Notes: a model not told the origin generated them from the sequence alone. 7,348 bases of DNA from Pseudomonas sp. (GCA_003488145.1 DNMQ01000172.1:1-7348), one strand, 5' to 3'; shown: positions 1 to 5,995, counted from the first letter of the stretch. Made by a program: numbers and translations.

Positions 1-18
1 TTCCCTTCGCCCGCTCCA
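1..18 (+). tRNA. tRNA-Gly, 3' end only (partial)
   Basis: The first 18 bases fit the 3' end of a tRNA-Gly gene whose 5' part lies outside the window. Positions 1-2 are the end of the T loop, 3-7 (ccctt) the 3' strand of the T stem, 8-14 (cgcccgc) the 3' strand of the acceptor stem, 15 a T discriminator base, and 16-18 the encoded CCA. A U73 discriminator with a CGCCCGC acceptor strand is typical of bacterial tRNA-Gly, and from memory the segment matches the 3' end of the E. coli glycine tRNA with a CCC anticodon. The anticodon is not visible, so the isoacceptor (CCC or UCC) is inference. A terminator follows directly, as expected for the end of a tRNA transcript. Confidence 0.8.
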
Positions 19-24
19 CTCTTC

Positions 25-50
25 AAGGCCCTGCTTACGCGGGGCCTTTT
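25..50 (+). terminator. Rho-independent terminator after tRNA-Gly
   Basis: A perfect 7-bp stem, aaggccc (25-31) with gggcctt (42-48), encloses a 10-nt loop. The T-rich tail ttttcattt follows on the + strand. Read on the - strand the stem is followed by gaagag, with no T-run, so it best serves the + strand tRNA transcript. It may still slow readthrough from pcaD, which ends 80 bases away on the opposite strand. Confidence 0.8.
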
Positions 51-130
51 CATTTGCGGCTGAGCAACCTGCAGATGGTTCGCCTTCCGCCAGAGGTTTC
101 ATGCGTCGTCGGCCCAACCACTGACTGCTC

Positions 131-919
131 TCAGCCGCGCAGGAACGCCAGCACTCGCTGTGTGAACGCGTCGCCCGCTTCTACGTTCGAGAGATGCGCA
201 GCCTCGAATGCGACCAGTTCGGCGGCGGGGATGTTGGACTGAATGAACTGGCCATGCTCGACGGTTGTCACCGGGTCCTTGGAGCCGCAAATGACCAGTG
301 TCGGTGCGTTGATCGCGCCCAGCTGTGCGCGATAGTCGGCATCGCGCACAGCCGCGCAGTTGGCGGCGTAGCCGTCTGGTGAGGTGCTGGCGATCATCTC
401 GGTGATGCGTGCCACAGCCGCTGGCTTCGCCTCGGCGAAGCCCGCTGTGAACCAGCGAGCAATGGATGCATCACGCATGTCGCGCATGGCTTGCTCGCGG
501 CCGGCCAGGACGCTATCGATGCGGGCGTTCCATACTTCGTCGGTGCTGATCTTAGCTCCGGTATTGCACAGCACCAGTCGTTGCAGCCGGTCGCGGGCAT
601 GGATTCCGAGCCACTGTCCGATCAGCCCGCCCATGGAAAGGCCGCAGAAGGAAAAGCGCTCGATGCCCAGTGTGTCGAGCAGGGCCAGCACATCCCTTCC
701 CAGCTGCTCGATACTGTAGGGCCCTGTGGTGACGCTCGACTCGCCGTGGCCGCGCGTATCGTAGCGAAGCACTCGAAAATGCTCTGAAAATGCGGGAATC
801 TGCTCGTCCCACATGCCCAGGCTGGTACCCAGAGAGTTGGAAAGCACCAGCACCGGCGCGTTATCCGCACCGTCGAATCGATAGTTCAGACTTGCATCAG
901 CCAGTTTTACGCTCGGCAT
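131..919 (-). CDS. pcaD: 3-oxoadipate enol-lactonase PcaD
   Basis: Cytoplasmic alpha/beta hydrolase of 262 aa that opens 3-oxoadipate enol-lactone to 3-oxoadipate, the point where the catechol and protocatechuate branches of the beta-ketoadipate pathway meet. The oxyanion region SNSLG is at residues 27-31, the nucleophile Ser95 sits in GLSMGG (93-98), and the likely acid and base are Asp215 (CGSKDP) and His242 (AAHLSNVE). The motif RYDTRGHG (52-59) is typical of the family. Length matches stand-alone PcaD, not the PcaL fusion with PcaC. I start it at the ATG at 919 (MPSVKLAD) because homologues begin there; the open frame continues to an ATG at 967, but those 16 residues do not resemble the family. 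It follows pcaF after a 221-bp gap, so it may be read from the pca operon, from its own promoter, or both. No pcaC follows it; the next gene is a tRNA. Confidence 0.95.
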   Translation of the reverse strand: MPSVKLADASLNYRFDGADNAPVLVLSNSLGTSLGMWDEQIPAFSEHFRVLRYDTRGHGESSVTTGPYSIEQLGRDVLALLDTLGIERFSFCGLSMGGLIGQWLGIHARDRLQRLVLCNTGAKISTDEVWNARIDSVLAGREQAMRDMRDASIARWFTAGFAEAKPAAVARITEMIASTSPDGYAANCAAVRDADYRAQLGAINAPTLVICGSKDPVTTVEHGQFIQSNIPAAELVAFEAAHLSNVEAGDAFTQRVLAFLRG

Positions 920-935
920 TGTTCTACTCACTCGC

Positions 936-963
936 GTTATGTTCGGTCGGTGTGCTCGATCAA
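936..963 (-). promoter_or_regulatory. Possible pcaD promoter (weak)
   Basis: On the - strand TTGATC (963-958) and CATAAC (941-936) are separated by 16 bp, each matching four of six bases of a sigma-70 -35 and -10. The predicted start would leave only about ten bases before the pcaD ATG, which is tight for a ribosome site (a weak GAGTGAG is present). The -35 lies inside the dyad at 951-968. This is a guess from pattern only. Confidence 0.25.
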
Positions 964-968
964 GCACA
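951..968. promoter_or_regulatory. 18-bp operator-like dyad upstream of pcaD
   Basis: tgtgctcgatcaagcaca is symmetric at eight of nine base pairs: six-base arms tgtgct/agcaca flank cgatca, with one mismatched pair. It lies 32 bp upstream of the pcaD start and overlaps the candidate -35. It does not resemble the CGATAATCG cores found upstream of pcaI and pcaR, so if it is an operator it serves a different regulator. It could also be a weak RNA hairpin in the pcaF-pcaD spacer, but no T-run follows it on either strand. Confidence 0.35.
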
Positions 969-1032
969 GCCTGATTCGGAGATTCTGGCGATCACGGGCG
1001 GCTTTGCCGACGCTCTGCGCGTGTCTTGGCAG

Positions 1033-1050
1033 GACGCACGACGCACGACG
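1033..1050. repeat. Short tandem repeat, 7-bp unit
   Basis: The unit gacgcac occurs twice head to tail and is followed by a partial third copy (gacg). It lies in the noncoding pcaF-pcaD spacer (920-1140). Apart from this repeat, the dyad and the weak promoter, I see nothing in the spacer, including no recognisable remnant of pcaT or pcaB. Confidence 0.5.
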
Positions 1051-1140
1051 TAGATCGATACCGCGCAAGCGCTTTCCGCTGCATGCTCGCAATGCGTCGC
1101 GGTCGAGATCGCTGCCACGGCAGTCTGCGCCCGATCCAGG

Positions 1141-2346
1141 TCAGACCCGCTCCACTACCAGCGCCAGCCCCTGCCCTACACCGACACACATGGTCGCGAG
1201 ACCGAGACGGCCACCGGTTTTCTCCAGCTGATGGACTGCAGTCAGCACCAGGCGAGCGCCGCTCATGCCAAGCGGATGGCCCAGGGCGATGGCGCCGCCG
1301 TTGGGGTTCACCTTCGGGCTGCCATCTGGCAGGCCGAGATCGCGAGTCACGGCCAGACCCTGCGCGGCGAAGGCTTCGTTGAGCTCGACTACGTCGAAAT
1401 CGCTTACCGCGATATTCAGGCGCTCACACAGCTTGCGCACCGCCGGCACCGGGCCATACCCCATGACGCGCGGGGCGACGCCGGCGCTGGCCATGCCGAG
1501 CACCTTGGCGCGGGGTTTGAGGCCATACTTCTGCACCGCTTCAGCACTGGCGAGGATCATCGCTGCGGCACCATCGTTGACGCCCGAGGCGTTGCCGGCG
1601 GTGACGGTCTTGTCCGGGCCATTGACCGGCTTGAGCTTGGCGAGCGCCTCGGCGCTGGTATCGCCGCGCGGATGCTCGTCAGTATCAACCACCGTTTCGC
1701 CCTTCTTGCCTCTGATCACCACCGGGACGATTTCTTCGGCAAAGAAGCGGGCCTGCTGAGCCGCAGCAGCACGCTGCTGGCTACGCAGAGCGAAAGCATC
1801 CTGATCGGAGCGGCTGATCTGCCACTCATCGGCGACGTTGTCAGCAGTCTGCGGCATGGCATCCACGCCATACATTTCCTTCATCTTCGGATTGATGAAG
1901 CGCCAGCCAATGGTGGTGTCCTCAATCTTCTGGGTCCGACCGAACGCCGTGTCGGCCTTGCCCATCACGTAGGGCGCGCGGGACATGGACTCGACGCCGC
2001 CGGCCATCGCCAGCTCCATTTCACCGCAGGCGATGGCGCGAAACGCGGCGCCCACGGCATCCATGCCCGAAGCGCACAGACGGTTGAGGGTCACGCCCGG
2101 CACCGTATGCGGGAGGCCGGCGAGTAGCGCGGCCATGCGCGCTACGTTGCGATTGTCCTCCCCAGCCTGGTTGGCGCTGCCCATGAAGACTTCCTCGATC
2201 GCCGCAGGATCGAGCTGCGGGTTGCGTTCCAGCAGCGCCCGCAATGGGATCGCAGCCAGGTCGTCAGCGCGTACGGCTGCCAGCGCGCCGCCGAAGCGGC
2301 CAATCGGCGTTCGTACGGCATCACAGATGAATACCTCGCGGCTCAT
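1141..2346 (-). CDS. pcaF: 3-oxoadipyl-CoA thiolase PcaF
   Basis: Thiolase of 401 aa catalysing the last step of the pathway: CoA-dependent cleavage of 3-oxoadipyl-CoA to succinyl-CoA and acetyl-CoA. The acyl-accepting Cys91 is in [12 protein letters not shown], the NEAF motif is at 323-326, His357 is in GHPLG, and the second catalytic Cys387 is in CVGVGQG. All expected catalytic residues are intact and the length is normal for the thiolase II family. Generic acetyl-CoA acetyltransferases look similar; the assignment to 3-oxoadipyl-CoA rests on the conserved N-terminal [15 protein letters not shown] region and the pcaIJ/pcaD neighbours. The start codon overlaps the pcaJ stop (ATGA, 4 bp) and is preceded by a strong GGAGG ribosome site within the end of pcaJ, so translation is probably coupled. 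Confidence 0.95.
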   Translation of the reverse strand: MSREVFICDAVRTPIGRFGGALAAVRADDLAAIPLRALLERNPQLDPAAIEEVFMGSANQAGEDNRNVARMAALLAGLPHTVPGVTLNRLCASGMDAVGAAFRAIACGEMELAMAGGVESMSRAPYVMGKADTAFGRTQKIEDTTIGWRFINPKMKEMYGVDAMPQTADNVADEWQISRSDQDAFALRSQQRAAAAQQARFFAEEIVPVVIRGKKGETVVDTDEHPRGDTSAEALAKLKPVNGPDKTVTAGNASGVNDGAAAMILASAEAVQKYGLKPRAKVLGMASAGVAPRVMGYGPVPAVRKLCERLNIAVSDFDVVELNEAFAAQGLAVTRDLGLPDGSPKVNPNGGAIALGHPLGMSGARLVLTAVHQLEKTGGRLGLATMCVGVGQGLALVVERV

Positions 2347-3125
2347 TCCTCACCTCCCAGCTGACCATGGGCGGCAGCCGTGCGCGCTTCCAGGGCGCGC
2401 AGCGCTTCCAGCTCCTCGGCACGCGGCGCCTCGGTGGCGACCACGTTGTCGGCGAAGCGGATCTGCCAACCGGTGTTCTCGATCACCTGCTCGCGGGCCA
2501 CACCCGGATGCAGAGCGGTGACCACGAATTCGTTAGTACCCTCTTCCGGCTCCATGATGCACAGGTCGGTGATGATCGCCACCGGACCGGCACCCGGCAG
2601 GCCTAACTGCTGGCGGTGTTCGCCGCCCTCACCGAAGCCGACCGAGGTGATGAAAGCCAACTTGTCGACGAAGGTGCGATGCGACTGCTTGAGGATGATC
2701 AGCACTTGCTTGGCGCTGCCAGCGATCTCCGGCGCGCCGCCGGCACCTGGCAGGCGCACCTTGGGCTGGTGGTAGTCACCGATCACCGTGGTGTTGATGT
2801 TGCCGTACTTGTCGACCTGCGCGGCGCCGAGAAAACCGACGTCGATGCGCCCGCCCTGCAGCCAGTAGCGGAAGATCTCGCCAGTCGGCACCACCGTGTC
2901 GGCAGTTTCGGCCAGCTCGCCGTCACCGATGGACAGCGGCAGCACCGAAGGCTTTGCGCCGATCGGGCCGGATTCGTAGATCAGCACCACTTCCGGGGCG
3001 TGGGTCAGGCGGGCCAGGTTGGCGGCCTTGGACGGCAGGCCGATGCCGACGAAGCAGACACTGCCATTGCCCAGCCGACGGGCCGCGGCGACGGTCATCA
3101 TTTCGTTTGTGTTGTAGGCGCTCAT
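2343..3125 (-). CDS. pcaJ: 3-oxoadipate CoA-transferase, beta subunit (CatJ-type PcaJ)
   Basis: Beta subunit (260 aa) of the transferase that moves CoA from succinyl-CoA to 3-oxoadipate in the cytoplasm. The [15 protein letters not shown] segment (26-40) and the YESGPIG motif (50-56) mark the catalytic half of class I CoA-transferases; Glu51 is the probable residue that forms the glutamyl-CoA thioester. The size of about 260 aa fits the glutaconate-CoA-transferase-like CatJ form (as in Pseudomonas B13 and, from memory, P. aeruginosa PA0227) and not the shorter PcaJ of P. putida, about 213 aa. The start overlaps the pcaI stop by one base (TGATG), with AGGAGG at 3133-3138 seven bases upstream. 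The neighbours decide the substrate; the protein alone could not exclude glutaconate or a similar acid. Confidence 0.92.
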   Translation of the reverse strand: MSAYNTNEMMTVAAARRLGNGSVCFVGIGLPSKAANLARLTHAPEVVLIYESGPIGAKPSVLPLSIGDGELAETADTVVPTGEIFRYWLQGGRIDVGFLGAAQVDKYGNINTTVIGDYHQPKVRLPGAGGAPEIAGSAKQVLIILKQSHRTFVDKLAFITSVGFGEGGEHRQQLGLPGAGPVAIITDLCIMEPEEGTNEFVVTALHPGVAREQVIENTGWQIRFADNVVATEAPRAEELEALRALEARTAAAHGQLGGEE

Positions 3126-3979
3126 CAGTTGGCCTCCTGCTGGGCGATCTTCGCGCGATAGGCGGCGAAGTCGGCGGTGCCGCGAATGTAGGTGTCGATC
3201 CAGGCGCTGAACGCCTCGCGGTCACGGGCGATCGGGTCCCAGGCCTGGTAGAAACGGTTGTCTCGCTCGTAGTAGCCATGCGCGTAGGACGGGTGCGCGC
3301 CACCCGGCACCAGGCACACCGCGCTCAGGGCCCAGGTCGGCAGCACGCAGGCGTTCATCGGCGCCTGGAGATCATCGACGATCTCTTCGACGGTGACGAT
3401 GCAGCGCTTGGCCGCCAGGGCGGCTTCCTTCTGCACACCAAGAATGCCCTGGATCAGCACGTTGCCCTTGCGGTCGGCCTTCTGCGCGTGGATCACGGTG
3501 ACGTCCGGGCGCACGCTGGGCACGGCCGCCAGCACTTCCCCAGTGAACGGGCAGGTGACCGACTTGATCAGCGGATTGACTTTGGGCAGGTCGGAGCCGC
3601 CATAGGCACGCAGCACCGCAAACGGCAGACCAGAGGCGCCGGCGACGTAGGCATTGGCGAGGTCGGCGTGACTATGCTCCTCGATTTCCAGCGGCTGCGG
3701 CCAGCCCTTCTCCACCGCGTCGCGCAGGCGATGCAGCGAGCCGACCCCGGGGTTGCCGCCCCAGGAGAAGATCAGCTTCCTCGCGCAGCCGGCGCCGATC
3801 AACAGGTCGTAGACCAGGTCCGGGGTCATGCGTACCAGGGTCAGGTCCTTGCGCCCCTGGCGCACGATTTCATGGGCGGCTGCGGTGGGAATCAGGTGGG
3901 TAAAGCCTTCCAGGGCGACGGTGTCGCCATCCTGGACGAAGCGCTCGACCGCTTCGCGGAGCGAGAGGAATTCAGCCAT
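3125..3979 (-). CDS. pcaI: 3-oxoadipate CoA-transferase, alpha subunit (CatI-type PcaI)
   Basis: Alpha subunit (284 aa) partnering the downstream pcaJ product. Visible family features are the glycine-containing LEGFTHLIPTAAAHE segment (23-37), RMTPDLVYDLLIGAG (50-64), FSWGGNPGVGS (71-81) and VEEIVDD (197-203). Length fits the CatI/glutaconate-type subunit and not the roughly 230-aa P. putida PcaI. I start at the ATG at 3979 (MAEFLSLREA), where the family similarity begins. The frame stays open to 4069, but the extra 30 residues would run through the operator and are not protein-like. The ribosome site is weak (CGAGAT). The gene has its own promoter region with a paired PcaR-like operator at 4055-4087, giving a leader of roughly 70 nt, and heads the pcaIJF unit. 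Confidence 0.93.
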   Translation of the reverse strand: MAEFLSLREAVERFVQDGDTVALEGFTHLIPTAAAHEIVRQGRKDLTLVRMTPDLVYDLLIGAGCARKLIFSWGGNPGVGSLHRLRDAVEKGWPQPLEIEEHSHADLANAYVAGASGLPFAVLRAYGGSDLPKVNPLIKSVTCPFTGEVLAAVPSVRPDVTVIHAQKADRKGNVLIQGILGVQKEAALAAKRCIVTVEEIVDDLQAPMNACVLPTWALSAVCLVPGGAHPSYAHGYYERDNRFYQAWDPIARDREAFSAWIDTYIRGTADFAAYRAKIAQQEAN

Positions 3980-4054
3980 GAGTCGGATCTCGTGTTGTTT
4001 TCTGTACGCCGATTGCGTTGTGAAAACGTTAACGGTCCATCCCCAGCCAAACAA

Positions 4055-4087
4055 TCCGATAATCGACATAACGTTCGATTATCGAAC
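4055..4087 (-). promoter_or_regulatory. PcaR operator pair at the pcaI promoter
   Basis: The upstream element at 4073-4087 is a perfect 15-bp palindrome, GTTCGATAATCGAAC on the - strand. The second core at 4057-4065 is CGATTATCG. Core centres are at 4080 and 4061, 19 bp apart. From memory, the P. putida PcaR site in the pcaI promoter is nearly identical to the first element, and PcaR there covers both the -35 and -10. Here TTGTTC (4089-4084) and GATTAT (4064-4059) could be those elements, with a 19-bp spacer. The long spacer fits an activator-dependent promoter. The exact transcription start is inference. Confidence 0.8.
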
Positions 4088-4125
4088 AACTTAAGCACCG
4101 TTCCATTGTGATGAACAACGCCGAC

Positions 4126-5022
4126 TCAGCGCGCGAATCCACCTAGAGCACCGTAGTCGCCGATGGTCGCGAGAGCTTCGATCAATGGAACAGCCGTGCT
4201 CAATTCGCGGCTGGCCTCCAGCAGCACGGGCAGGAATCGGGTCTCCAGCTCCTGACGCGAGACGCGCCCGGCATGGGTGCCGACGTTCAGCGCGGCCAGC
4301 ACCTGGCCGGCGGAATCCTTGAGTGGAACGGCCAACGAACGCAGGCCCATTTCCAGCTCCTGATCGATGATGACCCAACCCTGCTGGCGAATCTCGGCGA
4401 TGTTGTCGCGCAGCGCCTCCGGGCTGTGCAAGGTACGGCTGGTCTTTACCTGCAGGTCGGCTCGCCCCAGGTAGTCGTCGAGCGCCGCGTCATCCAGCGC
4501 CGCCAGCAGGATGCGGCCCATCGACGTGCAATACGCCGGCAGCCGACTGCCCACGGACAGATCCACCGAAATCAATCGCTGTGGCGTGGCCGAACGCGCC
4601 ACATAGAGCACCTCATCACCCTCCAGCGTCGCCATCGAACAGGCTTCGTGAAGCTGCTCGCTGAGGCGGTCGAGAATCGGCTGCGCGGTAACTGCCAGCG
4701 GCGTGGACGACAGATAGGCGTGACCGAGGGTCAGCACCTTGGGCAACAGCGAATAGGTGCGCCCGTCGGTGGTGACGTAGCCAAGTTTCATCAGGGTATG
4801 CAGGCAGCGGCGCACCGCGGCGCGGGGGATCTCTGTGCGGTGGCTGATCTGCGCGATGGTCAGGTGGCGCTTCCGCTCCTGGAACGCATGAATCACAGCC
4901 AACCCGCGCGCCAGCGAAGTCATGAAGTTGGGATCGCCGGTCAGCGCCTCGATGCGTTTGGCGGGGGACGCGACGATGGGCGGCGCCATCGGTGGCTGGA
5001 GAACTCGTGAATCATCGGTCAT
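4126..5022 (-). CDS. pcaR: IclR-family transcriptional regulator PcaR
   Basis: DNA-binding regulator of 298 aa that in Pseudomonas activates pca genes in response to 3-oxoadipate and represses its own gene. The winged helix-turn-helix spans about 35-97 and contains LTIAQISHRTEIPRAAVRRC (54-73). The IclR ligand domain spans about 105-275, with LPAYCTSMGRILLAAL (161-176) and the GWVIIDQELEMGLRSLAVPL region (215-234). The segment APPIVASPAKRIEA near the N terminus is shared with PcaR as I recall it. I chose the ATG at 5022 (MTDDSR): longer starts at 5046 and 5133 would place the operator at 5052-5079 at or inside the gene, and their residues are not family-like. The ribosome site is weak. The C terminus runs about 20 residues past what I recall for P. 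putida PcaR. The gene lies directly upstream of pcaI, with 145 bp between. Confidence 0.93.
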   Translation of the reverse strand: MTDDSRVLQPPMAPPIVASPAKRIEALTGDPNFMTSLARGLAVIHAFQERKRHLTIAQISHRTEIPRAAVRRCLHTLMKLGYVTTDGRTYSLLPKVLTLGHAYLSSTPLAVTAQPILDRLSEQLHEACSMATLEGDEVLYVARSATPQRLISVDLSVGSRLPAYCTSMGRILLAALDDAALDDYLGRADLQVKTSRTLHSPEALRDNIAEIRQQGWVIIDQELEMGLRSLAVPLKDSAGQVLAALNVGTHAGRVSRQELETRFLPVLLEASRELSTAVPLIEALATIGDYGALGGFAR

Positions 5023-5051
5023 GCAGGACACCCCGGACGCTGACATCGGGG

Positions 5052-5079
5052 CGATTATCGGTGCATCAGCCGATAACCG
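5052..5079 (-). promoter_or_regulatory. PcaR-like operator pair upstream of pcaR (autoregulation)
   Basis: Core cgattatcg at 5052-5060 and imperfect core cgataaccg at 5071-5079 (one mismatch) have centres at 5056 and 5075, 19 bp apart, the same spacing as at pcaI. GATAAT on the - strand (5058-5053) inside the first core could be the -10 of pcaR. That would start the transcript about 20-25 bases before the ATG at 5022 and supports this start. The -35 is poor. The repeat of core and spacing is seen directly; binding by PcaR is inferred. Confidence 0.65.
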
Positions 5080-5229
5080 CCAGCGCTGCACCTGGCCGGC
5101 GACGGAGAAGATGCCAGCCCGCCGCAAGGGCATTTGGCGAGCGTTTACCTATGCGGCGATGCCACAGCGTAAAGGGGAAGTCAGAGCCGAGTCAGGCCAC
5201 GTCTCACTCTCGGCGGCAGCGCCGGCCCG

Positions 5230-5598
5230 CTACCACTGGCGGCGGCGATCGTGGTGATGCTGCTGGGACTTAGCCGGCCGGTAGCTCCTGTGTTGAACCG
5301 GGTGGCGCACGGCGTTCTTGTCGTGACGGTCACCGCTCTGACTGTAGTGCCGGGAAGGCTGGTCGTGACGATGACTCAGATGCTGTTCGTAGCGCTCGTG
5401 CCGAACCACCGGTGGCGGAGCGTGGCGCGGGTAATCGGAACGGTCGTATCGGTAATGGCGGGCTGGATAGCCGTCGTAGCGATACTCGCGGTATTCGCCG
5501 TGGTAATAGGGGCGGGGATAACCGTGGCCGGCGTACTCATGCACGGTACAGCCGCTCAGCGTGATCAGCCCGAGAAACAACACGAGAAGACGTGACAT
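5230..5598 (-). CDS. Small His/Tyr/Arg-rich lipoprotein, function unknown
   Basis: Protein of 122 aa with a clear type II signal peptide: MSRLLVLFLGLITLSG precedes lipidated Cys17 in a canonical LSGC lipobox. Thr at +2 predicts release to the outer membrane under the usual Lol rule. The mature part is low-complexity and very polar, with about 16 His, 14 Tyr and 18 Arg in 105 residues, an HYRYDR/EYREYRYD-like repetitive texture near the N terminus, and HHHDRRR near the end. No enzyme motif is visible. The His content could bind metal and the basic charge could bind lipopolysaccharide, peptidoglycan or nucleic acid, but these are guesses. A GGAG ribosome site precedes the ATG. It is the third of three lipoprotein genes on this strand, separated from the second by 68 bp holding a strong hairpin. 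Confidence 0.75.
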   Translation of the reverse strand: MSRLLVLFLGLITLSGCTVHEYAGHGYPRPYYHGEYREYRYDGYPARHYRYDRSDYPRHAPPPVVRHERYEQHLSHRHDQPSRHYSQSGDRHDKNAVRHPVQHRSYRPAKSQQHHHDRRRQW

Positions 5599-5613
5599 AG
5601 ATGACTCCAGAGA

Positions 5614-5640
5614 CAGGCAAGGCGTAGTCGGCCTTGCCTG
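5614..5640 (-). other. Perfect 10-bp hairpin between lipoprotein genes
   Basis: caggcaaggc (5614-5623) and gccttgcctg (5631-5640) form an uninterrupted stem around a 7-nt loop. On the - strand it lies between the stop of the 49-aa lipoprotein gene and the ribosome site of the 122-aa gene, and is followed by TCTCTGGAG. The T-run is too short for a classical terminator. It may be a partial terminator, an RNA-stability element, or a structure affecting translation of the next gene. Confidence 0.6.
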
Positions 5641-5666
5641 AGCGTGAGCAGCCGGCGCCTGGCGCC

Positions 5667-5816
5667 TCAGCAGTTACCCTTCTTGGCCTGACCTGGTGGG
5701 CAATGCGGAGGCCCGCCGCCGCCATCACCGATATCGATGCCGATGCCCGGTAGACGCAGGCTGCATCCGGACATCAGGAGGGCTGCCAGTACGACTACAA
5801 GAAGACGAGCGCTCAT
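5667..5816 (-). CDS. 49-aa micro-lipoprotein with CPPGxxxKGNC tail (paralogue 2)
   Basis: Very small secreted lipoprotein of unknown function. A hydrophobic signal (LLVVVLAALLMSG) leads to Cys18; the lipobox MSGC has Met at -3, slightly unusual. The mature 32 residues read C-S-L-x-L-P-G-I, a GIDIGDGGGG stretch, and the tail HCPPGQAKKGNC, whose cysteines (39 and 49) could form a disulfide. The gene upstream encodes a clear paralogue with the same CS-x-x-x-PG start, GD middle and CPPGxxxKGNC tail. The ATG at 5816 overlaps the upstream stop by one base (TGATG), and AAAGGAAA (5823-5830) is a fitting ribosome site. The frame is open much further upstream, but that part is the other gene read out of frame. 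Confidence 0.75.
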   Translation of the reverse strand: MSARLLVVVLAALLMSGCSLRLPGIGIDIGDGGGGPPHCPPGQAKKGNC

Positions 5817-5995
5817 CAGCAGTTTCCTTTCATCCGATGTCCCGGCGGACAGAACCCGCCACCATGACCGTGACCACCGATGTCCAGCCGTACCGCATCG
5901 GCATCGCCGACCCGCGCATGTACACCTGGGGCATTGACGCTGCATCCGGCGAAGCCGAGCGCCATGCCGAGCAATACCACCTTCCAGTAATTCAT
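5816..5995 (-). CDS. 59-aa micro-lipoprotein with CPPGxxxKGNC tail (paralogue 1)
   Basis: First gene of the small lipoprotein set. Signal MNYWKVVLLGMALGFAG precedes Cys18 (lipobox FAGC, Phe at -3). The mature part begins CSVNAPGVHARVGDAD, passes through a Gly/His-rich stretch (GGHGHGGG, 40-47), and ends in CPPGHRMKGNC with cysteines at 49 and 59. AAGGAG at 6003-6008 is a strong ribosome site seven bases before the ATG at 5995, which decides this start over longer frames. It is coupled by TGATG to its shorter paralogue downstream. A promoter fitting the RpoE/AlgU envelope-stress sigma factor lies 67 nt upstream. Both are probably anchored in the outer membrane (Ser at +2). Function is not known to me. 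Confidence 0.78.
   Translation of the reverse strand: MNYWKVVLLGMALGFAGCSVNAPGVHARVGDADAVRLDIGGHGHGGGFCPPGHRMKGNC

Noticed and set aside
1231..2127. 298-codon open frame on the + strand opposite pcaF
   Set aside because: Shadow of the thiolase gene with low-complexity His/Gly/Ala-rich translation and no ribosome site worth noting.
2954..4111. Long 385-codon open frame on the + strand opposite pcaI and pcaJ
   Set aside because: It is the antisense of two clearly recognised, coupled genes. Its translation is Arg/Gly/Asp-rich without any motif, and long antisense frames are common in high-G+C DNA.
4273..5010. 245-codon open frame on the + strand opposite pcaR
   Set aside because: Antisense shadow of a well-supported IclR regulator; composition is Arg/Gln/Gly-rich with no motif.
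5023..5133. N-terminal extension of PcaR from an upstream ATG at 5133 or 5046
   Set aside because: The 5133 extension would include the paired operator and its residues do not resemble the PcaR N terminus; the start at 5046 sits directly at the expected transcription start.
5186..5214. Inverted repeat gccgag/ctcggc between the 122-aa lipoprotein gene and pcaR, as a terminator
   Set aside because: Only six base pairs around a 17-nt loop and no T-run on the - strand; likely chance.
5251..5595. Hydrophobic 114-codon frame on the + strand that looks like a membrane protein
   Set aside because: It is opposite the His/Tyr/Arg-rich lipoprotein. Antisense of His, Tyr and Arg codons naturally yields Val, Ile and Ala. 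The - strand frame has a signal peptide and lipobox, a ribosome site and matching neighbours.
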